DNA from: Tropicimonas marinistellae
Lineage (GTDB): Bacteria; Pseudomonadota; Alphaproteobacteria; Rhodobacterales; Rhodobacteraceae
Direction: 5' to 3'
DNA length: 64,000 nt
Assembly: GCF_001509585.1 (NCBI RefSeq)
Contig: NZ_LNCI01000001.1
Span: 372,001 to 436,000 of the forward strand
Shown: positions 42,436-51,336 of the stretch, piece after piece
Position numbering within the stretch: the stretch's first letter is position 1
Layout of the letters: the number at the start of each line of letters is the position of its first letter
Notes under the pieces: generated by a model
What the model was told of the DNA's origin: nothing
The model's database searches: none
What the model saw: the letters and a program-made list of their open reading frames with translations, nothing else
Position numbers and translations under genes: made by a program

Positions 42436-43155
42436 TCACTTCAAGCGCAGGTCCAGGAGGCCCCCACCGAACAGCCGGTCTCGCGAGTGTTCGAGGTGGC
42501 CGCGCATGAGCGCGCGGGCGTCTTCCGGTTTCTGCTGTTCGATGGCTTCGAAAATGGCGGTATGCTCGCCAAGAACGGCATTCAATCCGCCCGGCCCTTC
42601 GTTGATGATCGCATTTCCGTGCAGCGTCATGCCGACGTGAATGTGCTCCCTCAGCGCCCGGAGCGAGGTTTCGAAATACTGGTTGTTCGAGGCCTTCGCG
42701 ATTGAGTGGTGAAACGCGAAGTCCGCATCCTCCCGGTGTTGCTGGGATTCCGTTGCATCCCGCAGCAGGTCGAGAGCGACTTCGATTTCTTGGAGCAGCG
42801 CGGTGTTGCGCCTGTCGGCCGCCAGGGCGGCGGCTTCGGTCTCGAGGTTGAGGCGGAACTCGTAGCAGCGCTGGATATCCGCAAGAGTCTCGACCCGTGC
42901 GAAACCAACTGGCATGGATTCATGGGCACGCACGTAGGAGCCGGCGCCCTGCCGTGAGTAGATGAGCTTTTCCTGTCGCAGCCGCTCAAGTGCGGCCCGA
43001 AGGACCGGGCGTGAGACGCCAAACTCCTCTGACAACACCGCTTCCGGTGGGAGCTTCTGGTTGGTCGGGTAGTCGCCATTGACGATACGGCTGTAGAGCG
43101 CATGGTAGACGCGGTCCGCCAATGTCGTGCGCCGCTTTGCGCGGTCCGGCTTCAT
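42436..43155 (-). CDS. GntR-family regulator, FCD subfamily (acid-sugar locus)
   Basis: A 239-residue transcription factor. The winged HTH is at about 10-75 (LPPEAVLSEEFGVSRPVLRA), and the FCD ligand domain follows, with FAFHHSIAKASNNQYFET and LGEHTAIFEAIE carrying the metal-binding Asp/His positions. Such regulators sense sugar acids or other carboxylates. It overlaps the kinase gene stop by four bases, so kinase and regulator form an operon, and it probably controls the TctB-led operon and the kinase as a repressor. Confidence 0.9.
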   Translation of the reverse strand: MKPDRAKRRTTLADRVYHALYSRIVNGDYPTNQKLPPEAVLSEEFGVSRPVLRAALERLRQEKLIYSRQGAGSYVRAHESMPVGFARVETLADIQRCYEFRLNLETEAAALAADRRNTALLQEIEVALDLLRDATESQQHREDADFAFHHSIAKASNNQYFETSLRALREHIHVGMTLHGNAIINEGPGGLNAVLGEHTAIFEAIEQQKPEDARALMRGHLEHSRDRLFGGGLLDLRLK

Positions 43156-44249
43156 CCTCTGCTCTCCGTGACGATTCGTTCCTGCCGGGTCGCATCCGAC
43201 GCCGCCGCATTGGTCAGAATTCCGATCAGATTTGCAAGCGTGTCGGGCGCGCCGAAGCCCCCGGACTTGGTGATGAGATCCAATGGGCGTTCGGTGTCGA
43301 GGCAACGGGACAGGGGCACGCCGGGGAGGAGTTCGCCGCAAACTTCCAGCAACCCGGCCCCGAGGTGGCGCAGGATGGCGGCGGCCGTCTCCCCGCCGCA
43401 CCCGAGTAACGTCCTGAAATCGGACTGCGACAGCGCGTTCGCGACGCCGGCGGCAAAGGCGCGGCCGGCTTCTGAGCCGGGCACCTCGGCCGAACCCGGT
43501 GTCACCTGGACCACGGTCGTCTCCGATAAGGAGACCGCAGGCACCTGCCCGTTCGGCGCGGAAACGACGGGGACCCCAGACAGGGACGTCACCTGCGCGA
43601 CCGTTACCGGATCGCGCGAGCCGATCGCGAAGAGCGCTGGTGCGTATGGTGCAGGCACGGGGCGTGAGGGTGACCCCGAAGCGAGCCGCTCTGCCAAGGC
43701 CTCGGCAAGTCCGGCCGCACCCACGAACAGGGTTCCGGCAAGATCGTCTGGGAGCGCGGAACGAAGATCGTCCTGGCTCGCGATATCCGGGATGCGGGCG
43801 GCGTGGCCGATTTGCGATGCAACGTCTATCGGTGCGGCCACGCCGGCACCGCATAGCTTGCCGCCGGTCACACGGCGTCCGAGCCGGGGGATTGCCGGGC
43901 TTGCAAGGATGGTCGTCCGGCGGGCGGTGGTCAGCGCTTCGATCTCGGTGGCGATGTGGCCTTTCAATCGACTGTCGATTTTCTTGAACAGGATTCCCTC
44001 GAATCCGCGAACCCGCTCTCCGATGCGCGATACCGAGGCGCGCGCCGCTTCGGTGTCGATATCGCGGGAATTGGTGGCCACGGCGACGACGTCCGCACCG
44101 CTGGCATAAGCACCCAAGAGGTGGTCGGGAGAGAGGGCGGCAACGACATGCAGGCCGCGTGTGGCGAACGCGACTGCGCTATCCAGTGCGCCGGTCACGT
44201 CATCTGCGACGATGAGAACGTCAGGTCGCGTGCTGTGCTTATGCGTCAT
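43152..44249 (-). CDS. Four-carbon acid sugar kinase family (DUF1537)
   Basis: A 365-residue ATP-dependent kinase of the DUF1537 family, which phosphorylates D-threonate, D-erythronate, 3-oxo-tetronates and related sugar acids. IVADDVTGALDSAVAFA near residue 15 is the N-terminal signature, and LLGCGGETAAAI near 300 marks the ATP-binding C-terminal domain. The ATG at 44249 (MTHKHS) was chosen, 33 codons inside a longer frame; no good ribosome site is seen. It overlaps the GntR gene by four bases. The pair with PdxA2 gives the two-step route from a four-carbon acid to DHAP. Confidence 0.9.
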   Translation of the reverse strand: MTHKHSTRPDVLIVADDVTGALDSAVAFATRGLHVVAALSPDHLLGAYASGADVVAVATNSRDIDTEAARASVSRIGERVRGFEGILFKKIDSRLKGHIATEIEALTTARRTTILASPAIPRLGRRVTGGKLCGAGVAAPIDVASQIGHAARIPDIASQDDLRSALPDDLAGTLFVGAAGLAEALAERLASGSPSRPVPAPYAPALFAIGSRDPVTVAQVTSLSGVPVVSAPNGQVPAVSLSETTVVQVTPGSAEVPGSEAGRAFAAGVANALSQSDFRTLLGCGGETAAAILRHLGAGLLEVCGELLPGVPLSRCLDTERPLDLITKSGGFGAPDTLANLIGILTNAAASDATRQERIVTESRG

Positions 44250-44591
44250 GTCTGCGAATTGGCATTCGACTGGCCCGGGGCGCGATACGGGCAATGCAGG
44301 ATGCGACCGGGTGCCCGCGTTCCGATCTCTTGTGCTGTTGTAAGACATAAATCGGAGATTATCAAATTTTGTTCGTTACTTTAGTATCTTAATTGAGATT
44401 GTGGATTTTACAAATAATCCTTGTGCATTGCGGTTCGTCGGGGTGCTGGAAACGCTCGAAACGCTGCGCCGAACCGCGCACCGATACCGCTGCACAGCGG
44501 TCCCGGCACGCGGATTCGCATCGGCCGGCATGCGACGACGGGCAATGCCGGCCGGTGGCCGTGTGAAAGCCTCTATTGGCATCGCCGGGGT
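44250..44591. other. Intergenic region between the acid-sugar and aromatic loci
   Basis: 342 bases. The half next to the kinase is AT-rich (44340-44420) and holds a near-palindrome ATCTTAATTGAGAT at 44386-44399, 137 bases upstream of the kinase start, a possible site for the FCD regulator. The half next to the hydrolase has a strong hairpin, listed separately. Confidence 0.5.
44522..44554 (-). terminator. Terminator-like hairpin after the cytoplasmic dienelactone hydrolase
   Basis: A perfect 10-bp stem CGGCCGGCAT/ATGCCGGCCG with a 13-base loop lies 38 bases beyond the hydrolase stop, on the downstream side of the four-gene lactonase operon. No T run follows. Confidence 0.5.
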
Positions 44592-45257
44592 TCAGGAGGT
44601 CAGGTGGCGCTGCAGGAACTTGGCCGTTCTGTCATGTGCCAGCGCCGCAGCTTCCTGAACGTAGTCGGCCGGCCTGGCGTCGTTTGCGAATGCATGCCCC
44701 ACACCGTTGTATTCAAAGACTTCCATGGAAGGGAACGCTGCGCGCGCAGCGTCCAGCATCTCGGCCGGAACGTGGCTGTCTTCGGTACCCCAGTGACCTT
44801 GGACCGGCGCCTTGAGCCCATCCGTCTGGTACTGGCCCAGCCGGGTTCCGTAGAACGCGACAGACGCGCCCACGTCGAGCGTCTGCGCGGCCCGGATCGC
44901 CAGCCCGCCTCCCCAGCAGAAGCCAATCACACCGACCTTGCCGCCTTTGGCTTTCAGCAATTGCACGGCGGCATCGATGTCCAGCATCGTGGTGTCGAGG
45001 TCGGCAGCCAACATCATGTCTCGGCCACGTGGGCCCTCGTTGAACGGGATGACCGCGCCTTTCTCGAAACGATCGAAGAGCGCGGGAATGGCGACCTCGT
45101 ACCCGAGTTCGGCATAGCGGGCGGCGACGCCCTTGAGTTGATCCGTGACACCAAAAATCTCTTGCAGGATCACGATGCCGCCTTTGCGGTCACCCTGCGC
45201 GTCTTCCAGCCAGCAGTCGAGCTTGTGGCCATCCGCGGCCGTGAGTTCTGTCATCAT
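44592..45257 (-). CDS. Dienelactone hydrolase family protein (cytoplasmic)
   Basis: A 221-residue hydrolase of the carboxymethylenebutenolidase family. Glu33 (LQEIFGV), Cys114 (GFCWGGG), Asp160 (GTEDSHVP) and His188 (GVGHAFA) are the full catalytic set. No signal peptide. It is the last gene of the operon LigI-like, TAXI permease, TAXI binding protein, hydrolase, 72 bases after the binding protein. It likely opens a lactone made during ring cleavage. It is unrelated by strand or operon to the exported homologue at 18 kb. Confidence 0.92.
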   Translation of the reverse strand: MMTELTAADGHKLDCWLEDAQGDRKGGIVILQEIFGVTDQLKGVAARYAELGYEVAIPALFDRFEKGAVIPFNEGPRGRDMMLAADLDTTMLDIDAAVQLLKAKGGKVGVIGFCWGGGLAIRAAQTLDVGASVAFYGTRLGQYQTDGLKAPVQGHWGTEDSHVPAEMLDAARAAFPSMEVFEYNGVGHAFANDARPADYVQEAAALAHDRTAKFLQRHLTS

Positions 45258-45329
45258 GCGCGTCTTGTCCTTGATGTCGGGGGAGGGGAGGGGCGGCCGC
45301 TCCGAGCTGCGTCGGCGCGGCCAGCAGTA

Positions 45330-46304
45330 TCATTCGCCGACGGGAATGCCGGCTTCTTCGAAATAGCGTAGCGCGCCCGGGTGGTAGGGCACTTCGCTCG
45401 CCGGGGCCATCGACTGCGCGTCCGCGAGGCGGAACAGGCCGAAGGCGTCTGTCAGCGCTTCCTTGCCTTCTGCAACGGACTTGACGAGCGTGTAGACCGT
45501 TTCTTCGTCGACGTCGCCGTTGGTCAGCAGCACCCACGGAATCCGCATGATGTTGGCGTCATAGTCCTGCAGCCCGTTTATGTCCGGGTTCTGCTTGAAC
45601 GGAACAAGCCAACCGGAGGCGAGGTGCTCCTTGAAGGCGGCGACCCCGGTGTCCGAATCGTCGAGCGATACGTAGCACAGCCCGCCGCGGCTCTTGAGCT
45701 GTACCGAGGCTTGCTGACCGGCTCCAGCGTTCAGGCTGACGAGTGCGACATCCACCAGCCCGTCGCCGAGTGCATTGATGCCGTCGACGAAACTCGCAAC
45801 GGGGACTTTCTGGAAGTCGTCATAGCTCACGCCCGCATTCGCCAGCCCGCCCTGAATGTAATAGGGAATGATGGTCGAGGATGTGTATTCGGATGCGATC
45901 CGAAGCTCCGACGCCTTGGCAGCCAGATCGGCGGCCGTTTTCAAACCGAGGTCGCAGGGCGCCATCAGGCCGGTGGTGAGAGGGAACATCACGCCCGCGA
46001 GCCGCATGTTCGGGTTCTCACGGTCGTAGTTGCCAGTGCCGGTGTAGGCAAAGGCTGCCTCAACCCCGTTGGAAAAGCCGAAGTCGACTTCGCCCGCGTT
46101 GATCAGCGGCAGGTAGCCGACGAGCGGTTGCGTCCGCGCGGTGATCCCGGCGTCATTGGCGACGCGGGCGACGGCCTGGCCGGAACTGTAGGCCAGCGAG
46201 CCCTGGGCGCCGGTGGCGATGGTCACGACCTGGGCCGCGGCTGCGCCGGCGGTCAGGGCCATGGCGGCAAGGCTGCCGCAGGCGATGTATCTAAGGTGTT
46301 TCAC
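45330..46304 (-). CDS. TAXI-family TRAP transporter binding protein
   Basis: A 324-residue periplasmic binding protein of the TAXI (TRAP-associated extracytoplasmic immunogenic) family. The signal peptide spans about 1-24 (AGAAAAQ), then VVTIATGAQGSLAYSSGQAV, the typical first beta strand and ligand loop. The GTG at 46304 was chosen because GGGAGGAAATC directly precedes it; an ATG eight codons upstream lies in the permease gene and lacks a site. It starts 14 bases inside the fused permease gene. Confidence 0.92.
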   Translation of the reverse strand: MKHLRYIACGSLAAMALTAGAAAAQVVTIATGAQGSLAYSSGQAVARVANDAGITARTQPLVGYLPLINAGEVDFGFSNGVEAAFAYTGTGNYDRENPNMRLAGVMFPLTTGLMAPCDLGLKTAADLAAKASELRIASEYTSSTIIPYYIQGGLANAGVSYDDFQKVPVASFVDGINALGDGLVDVALVSLNAGAGQQASVQLKSRGGLCYVSLDDSDTGVAAFKEHLASGWLVPFKQNPDINGLQDYDANIMRIPWVLLTNGDVDEETVYTLVKSVAEGKEALTDAFGLFRLADAQSMAPASEVPYHPGALRYFEEAGIPVGE

Positions 46305-48264
46305 GATTTCCTCCCTGTGTGAAAACATCTGTTCGGTCGGCCCGCTGCTTTGGTGGCAGCGGTGTGTCCGTGGAAGCGGAGTTGAAGTAGATCAGCGCTA
46401 CGCCAAGCGCCGCCACCGCTGCGGCGGCAACAACATGGACCGCCTCCGGTAGGCCGAGAAAGCCAAGTGGCAGTGTCAGAAAGCCCAACGCGACGACGAG
46501 CAAGCGCAGCACCGCGTTCAACGGGCGCCCCCAATAGCCCACGATTCCGGCGGTGACGGCGGCAATGCCGACCGCGGTGAAACCGGCTGCGACGAGATTC
46601 GCGGACAGGCTTCCTTCGAGCAACAACGCAGGCGTCGCGACGAAGGCAAACGGCAGGATGAAGGCGGCCCAGCCAATGCGCATGGCCGCGACGCCGGTGG
46701 CCAGCGCCCCGGCGCCGGTGATTGCCGCCGCGGCGAAGGCGGCGAGCGCCACCGGCGGGGTGATCATCGACATCATGCCGAAATAGAGGATGAAGAGATG
46801 CGCCGCGATGGGCTGCACGCCGGCCTCGACCAGCGAGGGGGCGACCAGCGCGGCGAGCAGAACATAGACGCCCGATGTGGGCATTCCCATGCCGAGGATG
46901 ATGCAGATCACCGCCGAGATCGCGAGCAGCAGCACGATGTTGGAGCCGACGGAATCGACCAGTAGCAGTGTCAGCGCGAAGCCGAGTCCGGTTACATTCA
47001 GTACGCCGATCACGAAGCCGGCGGCAGCGACCACGAGGATCAGGTCCACCATGGAGCGGCCGGTGTTGACGAAGACGTCGCCGAAGCCCGCCAGCGTCAG
47101 TTTCTCGCCTCGGTAGCCGCGCAGGAAACCGGCAGCGATGACCGCGACGGAAGCCAGCAACGCGGAATCCTCGGGGTCCATCCGGAGCCAGAAGAGCGCG
47201 AAGAGCAGGATCGCGAAGGGCAGGAGGAAGTGCCAGCCATCGGCCAGTACCTGTCGCGTCTTCAGCCGCTCGGCATCGGCATTTCGGATGCCGTCGCGGA
47301 GCGCGATCAGGTCCACTTGCAGGAATACGCCGAGATAGTAGAGGATCGCCGGGATCAGAGCGGCGCTGGCCACGGTGACATATGGAATTTCAAGAAACTC
47401 GGCCATCAGGAAGGCAGCGGCGCCCATGATTGGCGGGGTGAGCTGTCCGCCGGTGGAGGCTACGGCCTCGATTCCACCAGCGTCCTCGTCCGAGTAGCCG
47501 CCGCGTTTCATCAGCGGGATCGTGATGACGCCCGTGGTTGCCACGTTCGAGACGGCGCTGCCGGAGATCGAGCCGAAAAGCGCGGAGCCCACGATCGACA
47601 CCTTAGCGCTGCCGCCGCGTGCCCGGCCTGTCACGGCCATGGCGAGGTCCGTCAGGAAGGCCCCCCCGCCAGCGGCGAACAGCAACTGGCCGAAGAAGAC
47701 GAAGAGCAGCACGATGATCGTGCCCACCGCGAGGGGCGCGGAGAACACCGCCGAAGGGTCGAAGCCGACGTATTGCACAAGCCGCTCGGGGCTGAGTTCC
47801 TTGCCAATCAGCCGACCGGGGATCTTGTCGGCGAAGAGGGCGTAGACAAGGAAAACCGCGACGATGGAAAAGAGCATCCAACCGGCGCGCCGGCGAATGC
47901 CCTCCATCACTGCCACCGTCACAACGGCGCCGATCATGGTGATTTGCCACGGGCGGTAGGCCTGTTCTTTCAGCAGCCAGGCGAAATCCCAGGCGGCATA
48001 GAGCAGCACACCGAAGGCAGCCGTGGCGATCAGCCCGTCGATCCAGCCGACACGCGCCTTGGGCTTGCCGTCGACGCCGTATTGCAGGAACGCGATGGTG
48101 AGCGCGAGCCCAAGCTGAAGGGCCATGTATTGCTGACGCAGGATGGCGAAGCCAAGGCGCGTGTGCGCCTCGACGTTCCACAGGATGCAGGCAACGACCA
48201 TCGTCGTGGCGAGCCCTGCAATGATCCATTGCACGGGCGTTTTGCGGGGGGTGGCCTCCGTCAT
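46291..48264 (-). CDS. TRAP transporter fused permease (DctQM fusion, TAXI type)
   Basis: A 657-residue inner-membrane protein. The first 160 residues provide the small DctQ-like part with about four helices, and the rest is the large DctM part with about 12 helices; GSALFGSISGSAVSNVATTG and TGGQLTPPIMGAAAFL are conserved DctM features. The fusion is usual for TAXI systems, which import mono- and dicarboxylates with sodium or protons. It overlaps the lactonase stop by four bases (ATGA) and the binding protein start by 14, so it sits in a tightly coupled operon. Confidence 0.94.
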   Translation of the reverse strand: MTEATPRKTPVQWIIAGLATTMVVACILWNVEAHTRLGFAILRQQYMALQLGLALTIAFLQYGVDGKPKARVGWIDGLIATAAFGVLLYAAWDFAWLLKEQAYRPWQITMIGAVVTVAVMEGIRRRAGWMLFSIVAVFLVYALFADKIPGRLIGKELSPERLVQYVGFDPSAVFSAPLAVGTIIVLLFVFFGQLLFAAGGGAFLTDLAMAVTGRARGGSAKVSIVGSALFGSISGSAVSNVATTGVITIPLMKRGGYSDEDAGGIEAVASTGGQLTPPIMGAAAFLMAEFLEIPYVTVASAALIPAILYYLGVFLQVDLIALRDGIRNADAERLKTRQVLADGWHFLLPFAILLFALFWLRMDPEDSALLASVAVIAAGFLRGYRGEKLTLAGFGDVFVNTGRSMVDLILVVAAAGFVIGVLNVTGLGFALTLLLVDSVGSNIVLLLAISAVICIILGMGMPTSGVYVLLAALVAPSLVEAGVQPIAAHLFILYFGMMSMITPPVALAAFAAAAITGAGALATGVAAMRIGWAAFILPFAFVATPALLLEGSLSANLVAAGFTAVGIAAVTAGIVGYWGRPLNAVLRLLVVALGFLTLPLGFLGLPEAVHVVAAAAVAALGVALIYFNSASTDTPLPPKQRADRTDVFTQGGNRETP

Positions 48265-49181
48265 CGGGAGACCTCTTCGGGCCAGTACAGCCGCATCGGG
48301 TTGTCGATCAGCAACTTGCGCTGAAGCGCTTCGGTGGGGGCAATCCGCGGGATCACATCGACGAGTGCGCCATCGTCGGGCATATGGGAGCGCATGTTGG
48401 GGTGCGGCCAGTCAGTGCCCCAGAGGACCCGGTCTGGGAAGCGGGAGACGAGTGTCCGCCCGTAGGGGATCACGTCGTCATAGGGCGGTCCGGCCTGCGT
48501 CAGCCGCTCCGGGCATGTCGCCTTGACCCAGAACCGCTCATTGTCGTCCAGCAGGCGCAAGAAGCCTGCAAAGTCGGCGCTGTCGATGCCCTGCGAAACG
48601 TCCGGGCGGCCCATGTGGTCAACAACGATAGTGCCCGGAAGGGAGAGCAGGAAGGGCGCGAGATCTTCCAGTTCGGCCATTTCGAAGTAGACGACGATAT
48701 GCCAGCCGCGATCCGCTATCCGGGCCGCGATCCGGTGGTAGGCATCCCTCGGTGCATTTCCGACGAGCCGCTTGAGGAAATTGAACCGTATTCCGCGCAC
48801 CCCGCCGGCATGGAGGGCGTCGAGCGCGTCGTCGCTGGCCTCCTCGCCGATCACCGCAACACCACGAGCCGCGCCGTCGGATCGGGCAATCGCGTCCAGC
48901 ATCGCGCTGTTGTCCCGGCCGTGGCAGGTTGCCTGGACGATCACGTTGCGGGAAAAGCCCAGGTGATCCCGCAGGGCGAACAGCGTTTCGGAAGCGGCGT
49001 CGACCGGTGTGTATTTGCGTTCCGGCGCGAAGGGAAAGCGAGCAGACGGTCCGAAGACATGGCAATGCGCATCCACCGCGCCTTCGGGCACCGCGAATGT
49101 GGGTGCTGAGGGGCTTGGGTGATACGGCAGATAGGCGGTTGCCGAAACGGCATCGCCCGGAGCCCTTTCAGGCTGGGTCAT
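48261..49181 (-). CDS. ligI: 2-pyrone-4,6-dicarboxylate lactonase family amidohydrolase
   Basis: A 306-residue amidohydrolase-superfamily enzyme of the LigI type, which hydrolyses 2-pyrone-4,6-dicarboxylate to 4-oxalomesaconate. His39 and His41 in DAHCHVFGP are the first metal/lactone His pair; VVDHMGRPDV and LWGTDWPHPN give the later His and the catalytic Asp. The start at 49181 has GGGAGGAGA six bases upstream. Its product would enter the GalD/GalB/GalC steps encoded at 51-54 kb. It is divergent from the LysR gene at 49.3 kb. Other lactones are possible for this family. Confidence 0.88.
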   Translation of the reverse strand: MTQPERAPGDAVSATAYLPYHPSPSAPTFAVPEGAVDAHCHVFGPSARFPFAPERKYTPVDAASETLFALRDHLGFSRNVIVQATCHGRDNSAMLDAIARSDGAARGVAVIGEEASDDALDALHAGGVRGIRFNFLKRLVGNAPRDAYHRIAARIADRGWHIVVYFEMAELEDLAPFLLSLPGTIVVDHMGRPDVSQGIDSADFAGFLRLLDDNERFWVKATCPERLTQAGPPYDDVIPYGRTLVSRFPDRVLWGTDWPHPNMRSHMPDDGALVDVIPRIAPTEALQRKLLIDNPMRLYWPEEVSR

Positions 49182-49248
49182 CAGATTCTCCTCCCAATTG
49201 CCGTTAAGATTACCGTTGCGCTTCACATTTTGAAAATTGATAATGGAA

Positions 49249-49259
49249 ATCTTGAAGAT
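49249..49259. promoter_or_regulatory. LysR-type operator candidate (ATCTTGAAGAT)
   Basis: A perfect 11-base palindrome with one central base lies in the 102-bp divergent region between the LigI-type gene and the LysR gene, 25 bases before the LysR start. It is flanked by AT-rich inverted sequence (CATTTT and AAAATG at 49225-49280). Its T-rich dyad form and location fit a LysR binding site. Confidence 0.5.
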
Positions 49260-49283
49260 CATTGAAAATGATGTTGCTGACCC

Positions 49284-50192
49284 ATGTTGCAGACCTTCGA
49301 CCTGAACCTGTTCGTCGTGCTTCACACGTTGCTTGAAACCCGCAGCGTTACCCGGACGGGTGAGCGATTGGGGCGGACGCAATCCGCAATTTCCAATTCC
49401 CTCAGGCGATTGAGGGATCAATTCGACGATCCGTTGCTGGTCCGCACGCCAGACGGGCTATCCCCGACACCGCTGGCCAGTGAACTCGCGCCGCAGGTGG
49501 CCGAGATCGTGCGCGGCGCAACAGCCTGTGTGGCCCGAGAGCAGGCTTTCGACCCGACAACGGCGAAGGCGCAATTCGTGGTTGGTGCACCGGACCGGTT
49601 CAGTTTGCCGGTCTTCCTGCCCTTGCTGGAACATCTGCGTTCGGCGGCGCCGGGCGTTTCCATCACCTTGCGGGCCACCGACCGCGGCTACGCGGTCCGA
49701 ATGATCGAGGAAGAAGAAGTGGATGTCGCAATCGGGTGGTTTGATACGCTGCCGGCGCATTTCGACAAACAATTCGCGTTCGAGGACCGTTTCATCTGTC
49801 TTGGCCGGGAGGATCATCCACTCCTGGCGGAGGGAGGGCGGCCGCAGCTGGAGGAAATCCTGTCCTATCCGCATCTGGTGGTCAGTTCGTCGGGCGGGCG
49901 CCGGGCAGTGTTCGACACGATCCTGGAGCGGCACGGGCTGACCCGCACGATCGCCGCCACGCTGACCAGCTTCACGATCGTTCCAGAACTGCTGGAGCAG
50001 TCGAACCTCGTGGGCGTCTTCACGCACAGAACGGCGGAGTACTTTGCCCGGCGTTTCGGACTGGCCACGGTACCCGTGCCGCTTGAGGTCACGCCGATTG
50101 CCAATCAGCTCGTGTGGCATCGACGGTATAGCGCGGACGGCCCACATTCCTGGTTGCGGCAAGAGATCCTGCGCGCCTGTGCGCAATCCTGA
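49284..50192 (+). CDS. LysR-family regulator of the lactonase/TAXI operon
   Basis: A 302-residue LysR regulator of the NodD/PcaQ-like length. The N-terminal winged HTH spans 4-64 (FVVLHTLLETRSVTRTGERL, then QSAISNSLRRLR), and the effector-binding periplasmic-protein-like domain follows. It diverges from the LigI-type gene with 102 bases between starts, so it likely controls that operon. An aromatic acid, lactone or C6 dicarboxylate is the likely inducer. It is followed by a hairpin and the convergent dioxygenase gene. Confidence 0.92.
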   Translation: MLQTFDLNLFVVLHTLLETRSVTRTGERLGRTQSAISNSLRRLRDQFDDPLLVRTPDGLSPTPLASELAPQVAEIVRGATACVAREQAFDPTTAKAQFVVGAPDRFSLPVFLPLLEHLRSAAPGVSITLRATDRGYAVRMIEEEEVDVAIGWFDTLPAHFDKQFAFEDRFICLGREDHPLLAEGGRPQLEEILSYPHLVVSSSGGRRAVFDTILERHGLTRTIAATLTSFTIVPELLEQSNLVGVFTHRTAEYFARRFGLATVPVPLEVTPIANQLVWHRRYSADGPHSWLRQEILRACAQS

Positions 50193-50222
50193 GTGCACGA
50201 CAGGCGCCGAATTTTGGAAGGA

Positions 50223-50241
50223 CCCGGCCACTCTGGCCGGG
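50223..50241. terminator. Bidirectional hairpin between LysR and dioxygenase genes
   Basis: A perfect 7-bp CCCGGCC/GGCCGGG stem with a 5-base loop lies midway between convergent genes. On the minus strand TCCTTCC follows; there is no long T run. Confidence 0.5.
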
Positions 50242-50265
50242 GCTACCGGTAAAGCTTGGAGAGTA

Positions 50266-51243
50266 TTAGGCCGCGCCGTCCGTATCGCTACCGCGCACCG
50301 GGGGGGTGCCGTGGGTATGGAAGCTCTCGATTGTCTTGAGCCCCCAAGCCTGGCCCTTCATCCGGTCTTCCTGAGTCCAGCAGACGGGCTCCCAATCAGG
50401 GTCAATGATCAGCCGTGCACCGGCATTGGCCAGCTCTACCCGGTTCCCCGCCGGTTCCCAGACATAGAGGAAGAAGGTGTTCTGGATCGCGTGCTTGTGC
50501 GGGCCGGTTTCGATGAAGACATCGTTTTCAAGGAAAATATCGGCGGCGCGCAGGATATCCTCCCGCTGGTCCGTCGCGTAGGTGACATGATGCAAGCGTC
50601 CGTTGCCGCCGCCATGTTCCTCGGTACAGGCAAGGTCATAGGTCTTGTTGTTGACCGAGAACCAGCACCCACCGAGGCGGCCGTTGTCGAGCTGGATATA
50701 TTCCGTCACGCGCGTTCCGAGACAGGTCAGCATGAAGCGTTTGAACTCGGTCACATCCTCCGAGAGGATGTTGAGATGGTCGATCCGACGCGGGCAGGCG
50801 CCGGTGCCATGGAAGCGGCTGGCATTGTTCTTTAGCGCGGGCGAATCCGCTGCGCCGGCAACGTATTTGTTGGTGTCCCAATAGAGTTCGAAGACATGGC
50901 CAAACGGGTCTTCGAAGCGGAAGGCGCGGCCATGACCAAGGTCGCCGTCAACCCAGCCGATTACCTTGAAGTCGCTCGCTTCGATGGCCGCAACGCGCCG
51001 TGCGAGTGCCTCCGGCGACGTCGCGCGATACCCGATGTGTCCAACGCCGGTCGTGTCCGAGCGCGTCAGCTTCAGCGTATGGAACTCGTAGTCGTCCCAT
51101 GCACGCAGGTAGGCGCTGGTTTCGTCCTGGCCGGAGAGCGTCAGGCCGTACACACGGGTAAAGAAATCGAGGCTTTCCTCGAACTTGTTGGTCAGTACTT
51201 CGACATGGCCCAGATGGGCGACGTCGTTGCAGGGGTCGGTCAT
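50266..51243 (-). CDS. Type I extradiol dioxygenase (catechol 2,3-dioxygenase-like)
   Basis: A 325-residue two-domain VOC-fold dioxygenase that cleaves the ring of a catecholic substrate next to one hydroxyl. The iron ligands in the second domain are His156 (RIDHLNIL), His219 (LHHVTYAT) and Glu270 (NRVELANA), nearly the same spacing as XylE (153, 214, 265). The start at 51243 has GGAGG five bases upstream. It is the last gene of the run GalB, GalC, GalD, dioxygenase. Gallate and protocatechuate 4,5-cleavage normally uses the unrelated LigAB/GalA fold, so either its substrate differs or this is a replacement enzyme. Confidence 0.9.
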   Translation of the reverse strand: MTDPCNDVAHLGHVEVLTNKFEESLDFFTRVYGLTLSGQDETSAYLRAWDDYEFHTLKLTRSDTTGVGHIGYRATSPEALARRVAAIEASDFKVIGWVDGDLGHGRAFRFEDPFGHVFELYWDTNKYVAGAADSPALKNNASRFHGTGACPRRIDHLNILSEDVTEFKRFMLTCLGTRVTEYIQLDNGRLGGCWFSVNNKTYDLACTEEHGGGNGRLHHVTYATDQREDILRAADIFLENDVFIETGPHKHAIQNTFFLYVWEPAGNRVELANAGARLIIDPDWEPVCWTQEDRMKGQAWGLKTIESFHTHGTPPVRGSDTDGAA

Positions 51244-51336
51244 GGGGTCCTCCACAAATGACTCCGGGTTCGCCCGGATCTCGGCGCGTTTCCATTGGGT
51301 CGCGTGTCCAGGGCGACCGGTTCCTTTCGGGTTCCC

